A stretch of DNA of 64,000 bases, taken from contig NC_080570.1 in the NCBI RefSeq assembly GCF_030247185.1, forward strand, positions 146,540,641 to 146,604,640, read 5' to 3'. The DNA comes from Malaya genurostris. Taxonomy: Eukaryota; Arthropoda; Insecta; Diptera; Culicidae. The translations under genes and the position numbers were made by a program. The notes under the pieces were generated by a model. That model was not told the DNA's origin. It was given only the letters and a program-made list of their open reading frames with translations, and searched no databases. Positions within the stretch are counted from its first letter, which is position 1. Each line of letters opens with the position of its first letter. Shown here piece by piece: positions 48,641 through 59,256 of the stretch.

Positions 48641-49590
48641 CAATACTTGTTTTTGTTTTGAAATAATTTTCAATTTCGACGCTTAGTGCATTTGTTAAAA
48701 CGCATAACTTTGGAATTTCGCATAAAAAAGCATAACTTTGAAAATTCGCATATAAAACAAAAACCCTTAAATTCACAAAAAAGTCGCATAAAAACGTCGT
48801 ATTAAAACAGTATTTGCAGAGGTTTATTATTCTCAGTTATTTTTAAAGATTATTATTGTACAGTGTTCTTTACATATTTTTCAAGTAGGTGAGATTGTAA
48901 CCCGAATAAAAAATATTGTAGAAAAACAATACGATTTGTTGTTACAAAACCTTCCATAATTTTGCTCTAACCATTGAAAAATATTTTAATGTATTGTTTT
49001 ACACTGTTCAATCAATTGTGAACGTACTTTTCACAATAGAATGTATAGGTTGTTAAGTATCGTAACAATAACGTAAATCGAAAAATTTTCTCATGCATGT
49101 TTTCTTGGAAAACAATTAAATGTACAGTTTGCATATTGTTTGAAACACCACATGTACAATAAATTGAATTGTGAATCGTAGAAACAATATATTGAATCGT
49201 TAGAAATGAAAAAAACATCTTGTCAAGATACAATAAAATGTATTGTAACCCTAAATGTGAATCAATTGTTTATGCTGTAAATCAATGGTATATTTTTAAA
49301 GGAAAATCTGCAACTTGGACTAAATGTCGACAGTCACATATATTGGTAGACATGTCGTTGATGTTCTTCGACATATTCTATAATGATTTCCTGACAGTGT
49401 GAGCAGAATCTGGAAGGTGTTTTCTATAAATAATCAACAAAAATTGGTAGTTTATTTATTTTTATTTATTTATTTCTGGAGCAGGGAAAAGCCCACTGGA
49501 GATAAGTTATTATCAATCTATCCCGATTTATAATAGTTATTGAATTGATCGTTGAATCTCATTGTCAAGCGAAAGGGTAAAACGTATATG
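48641..49590. other. AT-rich unassigned sequence
   Basis: Contains small repeats (cgcataacttt-type at 48700-48790, attgtt-rich 48830-49260). (attt)n lies at 49451-49485. No gene seen. Confidence 0.35.
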
Positions 49591-49599
49591 ACAGTTGTT

Positions 49600-49844
49600 C
49601 TGTCGAATTTCGTAATTTCGGCAAAACGTATTTGCTGACTTCGAGATAATTGTTCATCACTTTAGATCAGCACAAGATTCTACCAAATCTTGGTAAAAAG
49701 ATGTACTTTGTCGAAAAATCAGTATATCTACTAAGAGAAACTCGGAAAACATAATATTGATAACTGAGTAAACAGCGAAATTGTATGTTGCCGATCTGTG
49801 TCGGCATTTTTCTATACGGAGCTCGTGAATTGGTTTTAAGTGTG
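49600..49844 (-). mobile_element. shortened copy of the CACACTTAAA TIR element
   Basis: The right end, read inward on the minus strand, is cacacttaaaaccaattcac followed by gagctccgta and aaatgccgacac. It parallels the left end of the element at 26842, with TA at 49845-49846. The interior with the small spliced frame is absent. Confidence 0.65.
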
Positions 49845-50025
49845 TAGGATGGAAGTTGGATTATTTGGCATCAAGCTAGAACCAAATACAAATATTTTCT
49901 AACTATTGTTTTACCTCAACATATTAAATTTATTGATATATTTTAAGCATTAAATTAGAAAGAAAATCACAATAATCATTGCAGCATTGATATCCGGAAT
50001 TGTTATGAACTAAGTATCTGCGATT

Positions 50026-50282
50026 GAATTCGACCGTCCCACGACAAAAGGGTCTAACTGCAAATGACAGTTTCTTTTTGTTTACTTATTCTTTCACGAT
50101 TTACCGAACAGATTTTATATTTACTCTTCGCAAAACTTTCAAGGTAAAGCTACAAGCTTTCGATTTATATTGGAAACTTTAGAGAATTTGCAATAATGGC
50201 TTCGTAGTAATCTAAAGAGAAAGTAAACAAAGAGAGGCTCTCATTTTCCGTTAGGCCCTTTTGTCGTGGGACTATCGAATTT
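50026..50282. mobile_element. MITE with gtcccacgacaaaaggg ends
   Basis: The left end (attcgaccgtcccacgacaa) is mirrored by the inverse of the right end (attcgatagtcccacgacaa). The match continues through aaaaggg.ctaac and ttgtttactt. It is about 255 bp long and non-coding. Confidence 0.8.
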
Positions 50283-51018
50283 TACTTTACAATTCAAATT
50301 GAGATGTGCCCTTTTCAAATGTTACCAAAAACATTTGACTCAAGTTTTACGGCACCTCTCTTCATATATTGTCTCTACTTCTGTGTTGTTCCACCGCGCG
50401 ATCGCATCAATCAGCGAACAAAGGCGATCGATCAGTCAGTGTGTTGCAGTGGTCGGCTCGCTGGATGAATGAAGTTTCGTGTCTGTGAACAGAGAGTATA
50501 ACTGAAACCAGTTGGGAAAGTGATGTAGTGTTTATCTCCTGTACCGTGCAGAATTTGCTGTAGCTGGCTCAGATTCTGAGGTAGTTTCAAATTTTCTAGT
50601 TCCTGTGCTATAATGCAACACCTGACCTGGACCCGAAAAAAGACGAAGAATGGATATCTAGTTGAAGTCGATGACCTATTTTGATAGACTAAACATCTTT
50701 TCATTTGCAGTCGTCATCATTGCAATTTTTACAGTTTGTTGTTGTTGTTGTTGTTCTGGTACCGATTGGTCACTACACGGCCCGGCTGTTTCGAAAATTT
50801 ATCAGAGGTATACATTTCATAGCGACTATCCGGTGATGCAATTGCTTATTATTTAAATAAATTAGTAATTAAATTTTTTGTCAGGAGAAGGAAAAATAGT
50901 TGGATTAAAAATTTTGTTTGTTTTCAAATCTTTAAAAACATCGTCTTTGGTTCAATGCTATGTTTTTTTGCATTTATGAGGAACGATTAATTGTAATTAG
51001 TTTTTTTTTTCATTTCAG
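50283..51018. other. region upstream of the kelch gene
   Basis: Probably contains the promoter and a 5' non-coding exon. Includes a ttgttgttg run at 50740-50755. A good acceptor (tttcatttcag, ending about 51018) suggests that a 5' untranslated exon starts at 51019 and runs into the coding exon. Confidence 0.35.
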
Positions 51019-51266
51019 GATTGTTTCAATTGCTTACCGTAGATCAACACTCCGTAAGCCTTCATACTAGTGAAACGAATTGATCATTCGTGGTTGCTCG
51101 CAACAACAGCAAACCCACAGTAAAATCTGTCTAACAACTACGTGCGCGCTTGCACAATGTCGAACAGTCTTACTGCCAATTTCGGGTGCTTCAGTTAGCG
51201 TGGGAAGTGTTCGTACTCTGCAGCATTTCAGTTTTCGAAAGCAATTGAATGTGAACCGCCGACACC

Positions 51267-54133
51267 ATGGCTACTGCCGAAACAATTGCTTTGACTGCCG
51301 CCCCCGTCCTAACGCACCCAATTCTAGTCGGTTCCGGTAACGACGAAGGCAAAGAGCTCAATGGCATTGTATTTGAATCCTTCAGTCATACTGCCACGAT
51401 CCTGAAGGGACTGAACGAGCTTCGTCTCAAGGGAATACTAGTGGATGTGACCCTACGCAGCAACGGGAAGGTATTTCAGGTGAGTCGACAAATGTATAAT
51501 TTTTTATCGTTCGCGTGTTGTGTATCGCGTTCCAGATGGCAGTCTCATATGGCAATGGTTTGCATAACTTCATTTGTTTATCACGCCAGCTTTATGCATT
51601 GTTGTGCCAAACAAGCTTAGCGAATAATTGATAATTGTGGTGCATGATCTCGTTGTCGGTATTTATCTCTCTCTCTCCTCGCATGGATTCTCTTTCTGTC
51701 GTGAATGGGTTTTCACACCATTATACCTAGCGGTAGAAAATAGCCACAATGTGCTGAGCGACGATGATGGTTTTCCGGTCCGGAAGTATGTTTTCGGCAC
51801 ACAGCTGGTCATCTTTTTGAAGGTCACTATGTTTGTGAAGCGATCACACGCATGTTCATTAGGATTTTGTTCGACATTCATGCAGTTCATTATCAACAAA
51901 AACAAAAAAAAACCCTAACGCGGCTAGTGATTGCAACATACGACTTTTTTTTCGTGCTTTGATTTTACATGTCGAACGTGTTTCTTTCATTAAACTTGTT
52001 TACTCGGTGAGCAATGTGTGTTAACATGCTTCTGAATAAGCAATTTATGTAATCGGTGTTTTGTGTTTCATCAACCAAACAAGTGCGTTTTTTTGTTCAT
52101 TTATCTAGAGATTAGTAGTACAAATATTTTGTAAATTTGATTTTGTTTCTGATTATTTAATATCATTAATACCACCTCACCAGGCTCACCGGGCTGTCCT
52201 GTCGGCGTGCAGCGAATATTTCCGGGCAATGTTTTCCAGTCACACCCGCGAATCCCGGCTCAGCGAGATCGATCTTTGCAATATATCTCCGCTGGGAATC
52301 GAGCTGCTACTGGAGTATATCTACACTGCCAAGCTGGCCCTGAACTTGGCCAACATTCAGGAGGTGCTATCCGCGGCAAGCTACATCCAGCTGGAATCGG
52401 TTGTCGAAGCCTGCCTCAACTATCTGGATCAGCAGCTGGATCTGGACAACTACATCGACGTGCTGATCATCTCGGAAATGTACTCGCTGAAACGGTTGAA
52501 CCACAAGGTCTATCGTTTCATTTGTCATCATTTGAATGTGATATCGAAATCAGCGGAATTTTTCCGACTCAGTGAACGACAGATCGAACTGATACTGGCC
52601 GGGGATTACCCGGTGACCTGTACCGAAATTGAGGTACTGGGAATTCTACTGCGTTGGATTCAAGCGAACTGCGATGAACCACCAGAACCGGCTTCCTGTC
52701 AGGCAAACTATCGACAGTTGATTCGAAACAACATCCGGTTCATGGACATCTCGCTGCAGGAACTGTACAATTTGCTCTGCTCGGAAGAGTTCAAGTTTCA
52801 TTGGATTGATAGGTATTTACTTTTCCGTATTTTAAAGCTGTTGCTTAAATCAATTTTCCATCACTTTAGATACGAACTGTATGACTTTATCATGAAGATT
52901 GGCGAGCAGCAGTGCATCAAGTATAAAATTTCTCCTCTGAACAAAATTCAAAACTACCGCGGTCTGGAGCTGGCGATTATTAAAATAGGTGGTTTCGATC
53001 TTTCCGGGATAACAAACGAGATAACCTATTGCTTTCCCGGTGGTAGTAGTAGTAGCGGTAATCCGGCTTCTGCGGGTGCGAAAATTAAGCTGATCAGGAA
53101 TAAATCGTTCGGCGAGGGCAGCAGTCATTCGGCGTCCGATAGTTTTGAGGGAAAAGCTACGAAGGTCGGCAAACGTGGCAAGGATTTTAAACTAAACGGT
53201 AAGTGGCGCTACCTAACTACGATTCCGCATATCAAGCAGAGTAACTTCGGGGTTGTCGTCCTGAATAATAATTTGTACGTGATTGGTGGATGTTACGACA
53301 TATCACTGGAAGAGTACATCCACCCGTTCGGTTTTCGGTATTGTCCTATTAAAAACAAGTGGGAAACGATTGCTCCCCTGCAGCAAGATCGTTGTCGATT
53401 CTCACTGAATGTAGTTGGCCATAGTTTGATTGCGGTTGGGGGTAATAGCGAGATGGATGACGATGGCGATCGTTCGATGTCAACTTGCGAACAGTACGAT
53501 CCGATTGCCGATAAATGGATTTACATTGAATCGTTGCCAGAATATCGAACTCAGCATGCTGGGGCTGCGTTCGGTGCTACACTGTACATCACCGGTGGAC
53601 TGGACATGTACAGTGGAGTTCTCGCTACGCTGTGGAGTTACTACAGCTTCAACGATAAGTGGGAAAAGCTACCGAACATGTTGCATCCCCGAGCTGATCA
53701 CGTGATGTTTACCATCAATAGAAAACTGTACGTCTGCGGTGGTTGGTATGAGATAAACGGCCAACGAGTCCTAGCCAACAGCATTGATTGCTACGATTTG
53801 TTCTGTAAAGTGCCCGCCTGGCATGAGGTGACGAAAATACCAACCCCAAAATATCACGCCGGTATAGTGGCGATACAGGAAAGAATCTACATCATCGGTG
53901 GGTTCTGTTCGGATGACATTTTTCGCCATACGGCATCCAGTGTCGAGTGCTACGATGTGAGTGCCGATCGATGGTACAGTCTGAAAAAGTATCCGAAAAA
54001 TATCTGGGAACACACGTGTGCGAACTTGTACATTCCGAAGTACCGGGATGATATGGAGGTGATTGATGACAATGAGGATGGAGAGGACGAAGGGGAGCAT
54101 GATAGTGACAATGCCAGCAGTACTGCCATTTGA
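51267..54133 (+). CDS. BTB-BACK-Kelch protein (KLHL family)
   Basis: Probably a substrate adaptor for cullin-3 ubiquitin ligase, as usual for this architecture. Three exons join in frame: 51267-51479, 52184-52812 and 52870-54133, giving 701 aa. The ATG at 51267 follows caccATGG-like context. The BTB domain runs from about residue 45 to 155 (VDVTLRSNGKVFQ, across intron 1 to AHRAVLSACSEYFRAMF, then IELLLEYIYTAKL). The BACK domain follows (about 160-270; EIEVLGILLRWIQAN, RFMDISLQELYNLL). Next comes a low-complexity linker rich in Ser/Gly/Lys (about 300-350), then about six Kelch blades (about 360-670; NNLYVIGGCY, HSLIAVGGN, ATLYITGGLD, RKLYVCGGWY, ERIYIIGGFC). The tail is very acidic (DDNEDGEDEGEHD). 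Intron 2 is only 57 bp, a multiple of three with no stop. The exact KLHL orthologue is uncertain. Confidence 0.93.
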
Positions 54134-54720
54134 GAGGAAACTTCAGCTGAGATGCTGTCGACGATTTTAGACTCTATAGCAAGTAAGAAGTATTTATTTA
54201 TTAATAAAATATTTTTGTTAGCCACCAAACCACCGGAATGGTTCGGACGATGAGAGCTGCAGGGGCGTCATCTCACTTTCCAAACGAAACATGTCATGAT
54301 GAAGTGACAGTCAGAATTATTCCACCGTTTTCTTCAGTTTCAGTTGTCCTGACAAATAGTTCTAAATTTGATGAACGAAAAGAAATGCCCTCATTTTATA
54401 AAAGAAAAAAAAACACTCGAACGTCGAGATAATTTCCCCTAAAAATTCGCACCTTTTCTGGGTATTTTAGGGTACCGTACCGTTTCCACCTGAAAAATTT
54501 ACCTGCAAAAAAAATTACTAAATCAACATTTCTGTTTCATATGAAATAAATGCATACTGAGAAAAGCTAAAATTTGGAAAAGAAGAATGTTCCAGAATAC
54601 CAGGAAAGAATAAAGAATAGAAGCAGATGAATAATGCAGAAATAATACAAATAAAATAAGTATGTATAAAACAACATCTATCTCGGAACCAGAAAAATCC
54701 CGGAAACATTTTTATTACTA
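54134..54720. other. region downstream of the kelch gene
   Basis: The kelch 3' untranslated region is here. An attaataaaatattt at about 54199-54212 contains AATAAA and could be its poly(A) signal. Nothing else recognised. Confidence 0.45.
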
Positions 54721-54721
54721 T

Positions 54722-55120
54722 TACAAAAGGGTGATTTTTTTGCTAGTAACTTTTCGGCAACACTGTTTTTGACCAATCACGCGTGAATCGTGTCTTGTGT
54801 CATTGTCAAATTTGCTCAATTTGGTCTATAATTTTATCATGAATCGTCGTTTGGTCTATGATTTCTATAATTCATGCTGGCAAAGTTGGAGGAAGATGCA
54901 CTTTTTTATCGAAAAATTGTGTTCAGTGACGAAGTTCATTTCTGGTTGAATGAATACGCCAACAAGCAAAACTGCCGCATCTGGTGTGAAGACCAGCCGG
55001 AAGCATTGCAAGAGCTACCAATGCATCCCAAAAAAAGTCAGCATACGAGCACTATCCCGATACTTCCGGAGCCAGACACGATGATCCAGTATGCCCAAAA
55101 TCAACGAATTTAATCATAAA
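54722..55120 (+). mobile_element. DD41D-type mariner remnant lacking its DNA-binding half
   Basis: The left end aaagggtgatttttttgcta is followed by ggcaacactg, as in the copy at 4640-5135. MNRRLVYDFYN leads directly, with a frame change, into LAKLEEDALFYRKIVFSDEV and FWLNEYANKQNCRIW, so the helix-turn-helix domains are gone. The rest of the catalytic domain is cut off after EALQELPMHP. Confidence 0.8.
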
Positions 55121-55189
55121 CTAACCATACCTAATTGAAGAATTATAAGGTTATTTGACTGTATTTGGGTTGATTTCTCTGTGTCATGT

Positions 55190-56118
55190 ACAGGGTGATT
55201 TTTTAAGAGCTTGAGAACTTTTTTAAACAATAAAACGCATAAAATTTGCAAAATCTCATCGGTTCTTTATTTTAAACGTTAGATTGGTACATGACATTTA
55301 CTTTTTGAAGATAATTTCATTTAAATGTTGACCGCGGCTGCGTCTTAGGTGGTCCATTCGGAAAGTCCAATTTTGGGCAACTTTTTCGAGCATTTCGGCC
55401 GGAATAGCCCGAATTTCTTCGGAAATGTTGTCTTCCAAAGCTGGAATAGTTACTGGCTTATTTCTGTAGACTTTAGACTTGACGTAGCCCCACAAAAAAT
55501 AGTCTAAAGGCGTCAAATCGCATGATCTTGGTGGCCAACTTACCGGTCCATTTCTTGAGATGAATTGTTCTCCGAAGTTTTCCCTCAAAATGGCCATAGA
55601 ATCGCGAGCTGTGTGGCATGTAGCGCCATCTTGTTGAAACCACATGTCAACCAAGTTCAGTTCTTCCATTTTTGGCAACAAAAAGTTTGTTAGCATCGAA
55701 CGATAGCGATCGCCATTCACTGTAACGTTGCGTCCAACAGCATCTTTGAAAAAATACGGTCCAATGATTCCACCAGCGTACAAACCACACCAAACAGTGC
55801 ATTTTTCGGGATGCATGGGCAGTTCTTGAACGGCTTCTGGTTGCTCTTCACTCCAAATGCGGCAATTTTGCTTATTTACGTAGCCATTCAACCAGAAATG
55901 AGCCTCATCGCTGAACAAAATTTGTCGATAAAAAAGCGGATTTTCTGCCAACTTTTCTAGGGCCCATTCACTGATTTGCAAGCGTTGCTCGTTAGTAAGT
56001 CTATTCATGATGAAATGTCAGAGCATACTGAGCAAATAATAATGCATGAAAATCATAACCTCAAAAAATCTGAGCAAATACTAATGCATGAAAATCCTAA
56101 CCTCAAAAAAATCACCTT
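55190..56118 (-). mobile_element. DD41D-type mariner element
   Basis: The ends are ggtgattttttaagagcttg (left, about 55196) and, inverted, ggtgatttttttgaggttag (right, about 56112), with TA just outside. It contains one open transposase frame (55298-56008). The right subterminal region has a 42-bp direct duplication (56029-56070 and 56071-56112). Confidence 0.85.
55298..56008 (-). CDS. DD41D transposase, catalytic domain only
   Basis: A transposase of the Tc1/mariner superfamily, 236 aa with no internal stop. The three catalytic Asp residues are present at about 34 (LFSDEAHFWLNG), 127 (FQQDGATCHTAR) and 169 (CDLTPLDYFLWG). The spacing of 41 residues between the second and third assigns it to the DD41D group. 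Full-length relatives carry about 100 or more residues of helix-turn-helix DNA-binding domain before the catalytic core. Here the N-terminus MNRLTNEQRLQ is fused directly to ISEWALEKLAENPLFYRQI. The enzyme core therefore looks intact but should not recognise its own ends. The frame is preserved across the deletion. Confidence 0.88.
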   Translation of the reverse strand: MNRLTNEQRLQISEWALEKLAENPLFYRQILFSDEAHFWLNGYVNKQNCRIWSEEQPEAVQELPMHPEKCTVWCGLYAGGIIGPYFFKDAVGRNVTVNGDRYRSMLTNFLLPKMEELNLVDMWFQQDGATCHTARDSMAILRENFGEQFISRNGPVSWPPRSCDLTPLDYFLWGYVKSKVYRNKPVTIPALEDNISEEIRAIPAEMLEKVAQNWTFRMDHLRRSRGQHLNEIIFKK

Positions 56119-56154
56119 TTATAAAAACACGTTCTAGAAAACGAAATGTTTACA

Positions 56155-56517
56155 CTTACCAGCTTGAAAATCCGGAACCGGAAGTCGTATCCCGATGAAA
56201 TCTGGTAACTTTATATGAGGTTGTAAGACCTTTCATTGAAACCTAAGCTTGTGAAAAATGGATGAGCGGTCTATGAGACAATCGAGTGCACTTTTTCTTA
56301 TTTTTTTTTTTTGAACATTTTACCCCGACACTCCCTAACCAAAAGTTCGATTCAGGTTAAATTCAATAGCATGCTATGGGACCAAGAGACTTTTCGAATC
56401 TAAGTTTGTGAAAATCGGTCCAGCCACCTCCGAGAGAATCGAGTGCACATTTTTGTTACACACAGACATTTTGCGTACTCGAACTGCATAGCATTTCTAT
56501 ATGAGAAAGACAAAATG
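56155..56517. repeat. interspersed repeat, about 2.5 tandem monomers
   Basis: Contains gaaccggaagtcgtatcccg, tgtaagacctttcattgaaa and a tail with catttctatatgagaaag. Same family as 24640-25215. Confidence 0.7.
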
Positions 56518-56525
56518 GTCCATTT

Positions 56526-56716
56526 ACACTTCTCCGGTCCAGTTCAGTGCCGGCTCAGTTCCGCTAATATTCTTCCACATGTTTTAAGATGTGTTTTCAC
56601 ACTTCCGGCACCAGTTTGTGTCGGTACTGAGCCGTGTGACGCTTTGAAACGAATGATATAATATTAACGTCCGTGCACGGTGCCGTGTCGTTACTGAACC
56701 GGACCGGAGGAGTTTG
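56526..56716. repeat. imperfect foldback MITE
   Basis: The left end acttctccggtccagttcag is roughly mirrored by the inverse of the right end ctgaaccggaccggaggagt. About 190 bp, non-coding. Confidence 0.6.
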
Positions 56717-56965
56717 GATAGACTTTAAATCCACTGTAGTCTATTTTATATCTCTTTTGCATGTTCTTTTTTTTTACCCACATTTCCAGAAGAACTACGA
56801 TCAATGACATCTTCAATTTTGTCGAGTTTTAACGGAAGACTCTGGTGGATAATGTGAGAGACTAGTTAAGTTAAAAGTTAGTTTTCCATTCACAAATATG
56901 GCTTGTTACAAGATGACTAAAAATCGCGTCTGTTTTAATTTTCACAAATTGTGTAAATATCTACA

Positions 56966-58085
56966 GGGTCCGCCATCTAACTTTTTTTTTTAACAAGCGG
57001 TTATTTCGACATTGGTAATTTTAATGTCACTTCTGATTTGACAGAAACTTAAGCCCTTATTACTGGTGTCACTACACGGTGAAACCCAAGTGAAGTGACT
57101 GTGACGCTTATTATGGGTATCACTTCACGGTGGATATCAAGTGAAGTGAATGTAGGTCCTTATTAAGGAAGTCGCTTCAGATACAAAAGTAATTACTTGG
57201 ATGAACTTGATGTCACTATGAACATCACGCCACCAAAATTTCGTTGAAAAAATTAGTTTTTTCCACCACAGTGATCAGGAAGTGAGAACGGTAACAAGGG
57301 CCTTAGTTTTATCCTTCCGCTGAACGAAAGTGGTTGTGTATACGCTTGAGGAACGCGTGAAAATAGTGCAGTTTTACTTTGAAAATCAGCTTGAAGAAGA
57401 CGCCGATTTTTGCCAAAAAATCATTTTCTCGATTGAGGCACATTTTCATCTCGGCGGGTATGTTAATAAGCAAAATTGTCGCGTCTGGGGGACGGAAAAT
57501 CCGCATGTTATCATGGAGAAGCTGATGCAACCTCAGAGAGTGACGGTTTGGTGCGGATTTTGGTCTGGCGGCATCATTGGGCCATTTTTCTTTGAAAATG
57601 AGGCAGAAGCCGCCGCCACAGTCAATGGCGAGCGCTACCGCGCCATGATTAGCGATTGGTTCTTCCCGTTACTTGAAGAGGAAGACCATTTGGTTCCAAC
57701 AATATGGCGCTCCGTGCCACACAGCCAACGCTACGATCGATCTACTGCGCACAGTCTTCAAAGATCGAATTATCATTCGAAATTCGGATGGCCTCGGAGC
57801 TGTGATTTGACGCCGTTAGACTATTATCTTTAGGGGGCTGTCAAAGATAAGTGTTATGTGGACAAGCCAGAGACAATTCAAGCCTTGAAGGACAACATTC
57901 GTGCAGCCATAGCTGAAATAAAGCTGCATACAATCGAAAATGTACTAAAAAACTGGACCGACCGTATGGCGTACTGCAAGGCCAGCCGAGGCAGCCATTT
58001 GAATGAAATTATATTCCACAATTAACCGGAAGGATTGTATTTTAAAATGAAAAAATAAATTTTGAAATCGGATGCACCGTTTGAG
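56966..58085 (+). mobile_element. mariner element, decayed, lacking its DNA-binding half
   Basis: The plus strand reads YTLEERVKIVQFYFENQ fused to LEEDADFCQKIIFSIEAHF (first catalytic Asp changed to Ile), then NGERYRAMI, a frameshifted middle that loses the DGATCH block, then WPRSCDLTPLDYYL followed by a stop and the C-terminal end NIRAAIAEIK, RMAYCKASRGSHLNEIIF. A left terminus cagggtccgccatctaactt sits at 56966. The right terminus near 58085 is only weakly similar. A nested repeat sits at 57054-57180. Confidence 0.75.
57054..57180. repeat. tandem repeat, about 2.3 units of 55 bp
   Basis: Units contain cttatta..ggt.tcact, cacggtg and aagtgaagtga blocks. It lies just inside the left end of the mariner copy at 56966. 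Confidence 0.65.
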
Positions 58086-58110
58086 TTTTATTGCATATAT
58101 GTGTTTCTTA

Positions 58111-58206
58111 GGCTGTGAACCATTTCGCGGGTAATTTTAACTTTTGGTTGAAATCTGACATTTGAGCGGTTATTTTGTGTCGAGTTAACTTTAACTAAAC
58201 TTGCGG
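58111..58206. mobile_element. MITE of the GGCTGTGAACC family, left end only
   Basis: ggctgtgaaccatttcgcgg followed by ttttggttgaaatctgacat and ttgagcggttattttgtgtc, as in the fuller copies at 36255 and 48405. Confidence 0.65.
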
Positions 58207-59256
58207 CCCATTATTGGGAATTGATACCATTCCAACACAAACTAACAAGTATGATGAAAGCCACCAAAGATAAAGGACAAGGAGAAGAGAATATGTTGAT
58301 GTTTTCCCTACTTTACGGAAAAACGACGACTCATTTTCTTTCTTATGTGTCGCGGAGTAGAAGATTTGAGTAGGTATGGATTCGCTCTAAGCTAGCAATA
58401 CGATCATGGTATGAGTTGCAACCAAGAATGAAAAGTTGGTTCTCATCGTACAGTGCAAAACATTGAATGAAAGTAAGAACAATTTCAACGACTACATCAT
58501 TCCAATCTCCGTGATCACTAGTTCCATGTAATCACCAATTTAACACAAAGAAGATTGATAACGATGAAAAGACTTCATGAAACAGTCTATATGAATACAA
58601 CATAGGTTTTGAAATTCGAATCACACGTCTCCACACAACGAATAAACTGAAATTCACTTCTTCTAGGAATAGAATCACAATCTCAAAGATTTCATTTATT
58701 ACATTGTCTATTAAAATGAGAAAAAGTTAGTTTTCGAAAAATTTTGACGGGAACGTCCGACGCGCACGCCTACTGCGATCACCTTGAGTAGTTGAAAAAA
58801 ACTCAATTTCAATTGATTGTATCTATCTGCTGCTTGGAAAGTGTGTTCGTGCACTATAGTATGGAAACGCCGAATATAATTCGTACTAATCGTATAAATG
58901 GCGTAAACGAAAAAGCAATTTTATCGATTTAGGCTCAACTGGCTTACATTTTTTTTCTCGAACCGATTTGTACACACTTGGGATCCTTCGAAAGCTGAAA
59001 AGGTGTGAATGCTCACGCTTAAATTTAATATTGCTAATATTTTCGGCTTTGGAAATTTTACCAAATAAGCGACAGTTTTGTGAATTACCCGAAACAATCT
59101 GGAAATTGTTGAATCTATCTTAATTTGTTTCGAAAGTTGGACAGCCATTGTTTTTTTTTGGGATATGTTACTTGACAAATAAAATAACGTACTTCTTGGT
59201 TAAATACCTTATTTAATATCATATCATAAAACTTAAAACAAGCACTCGCGTTGGGT
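58207..59256. other. unassigned region downstream of the CLIP protease
   Basis: Should contain the protease 3' untranslated region at its right end. No gene recognised. The 85-codon minus-strand frame at 58921-59178 has no domain. Confidence 0.35.
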
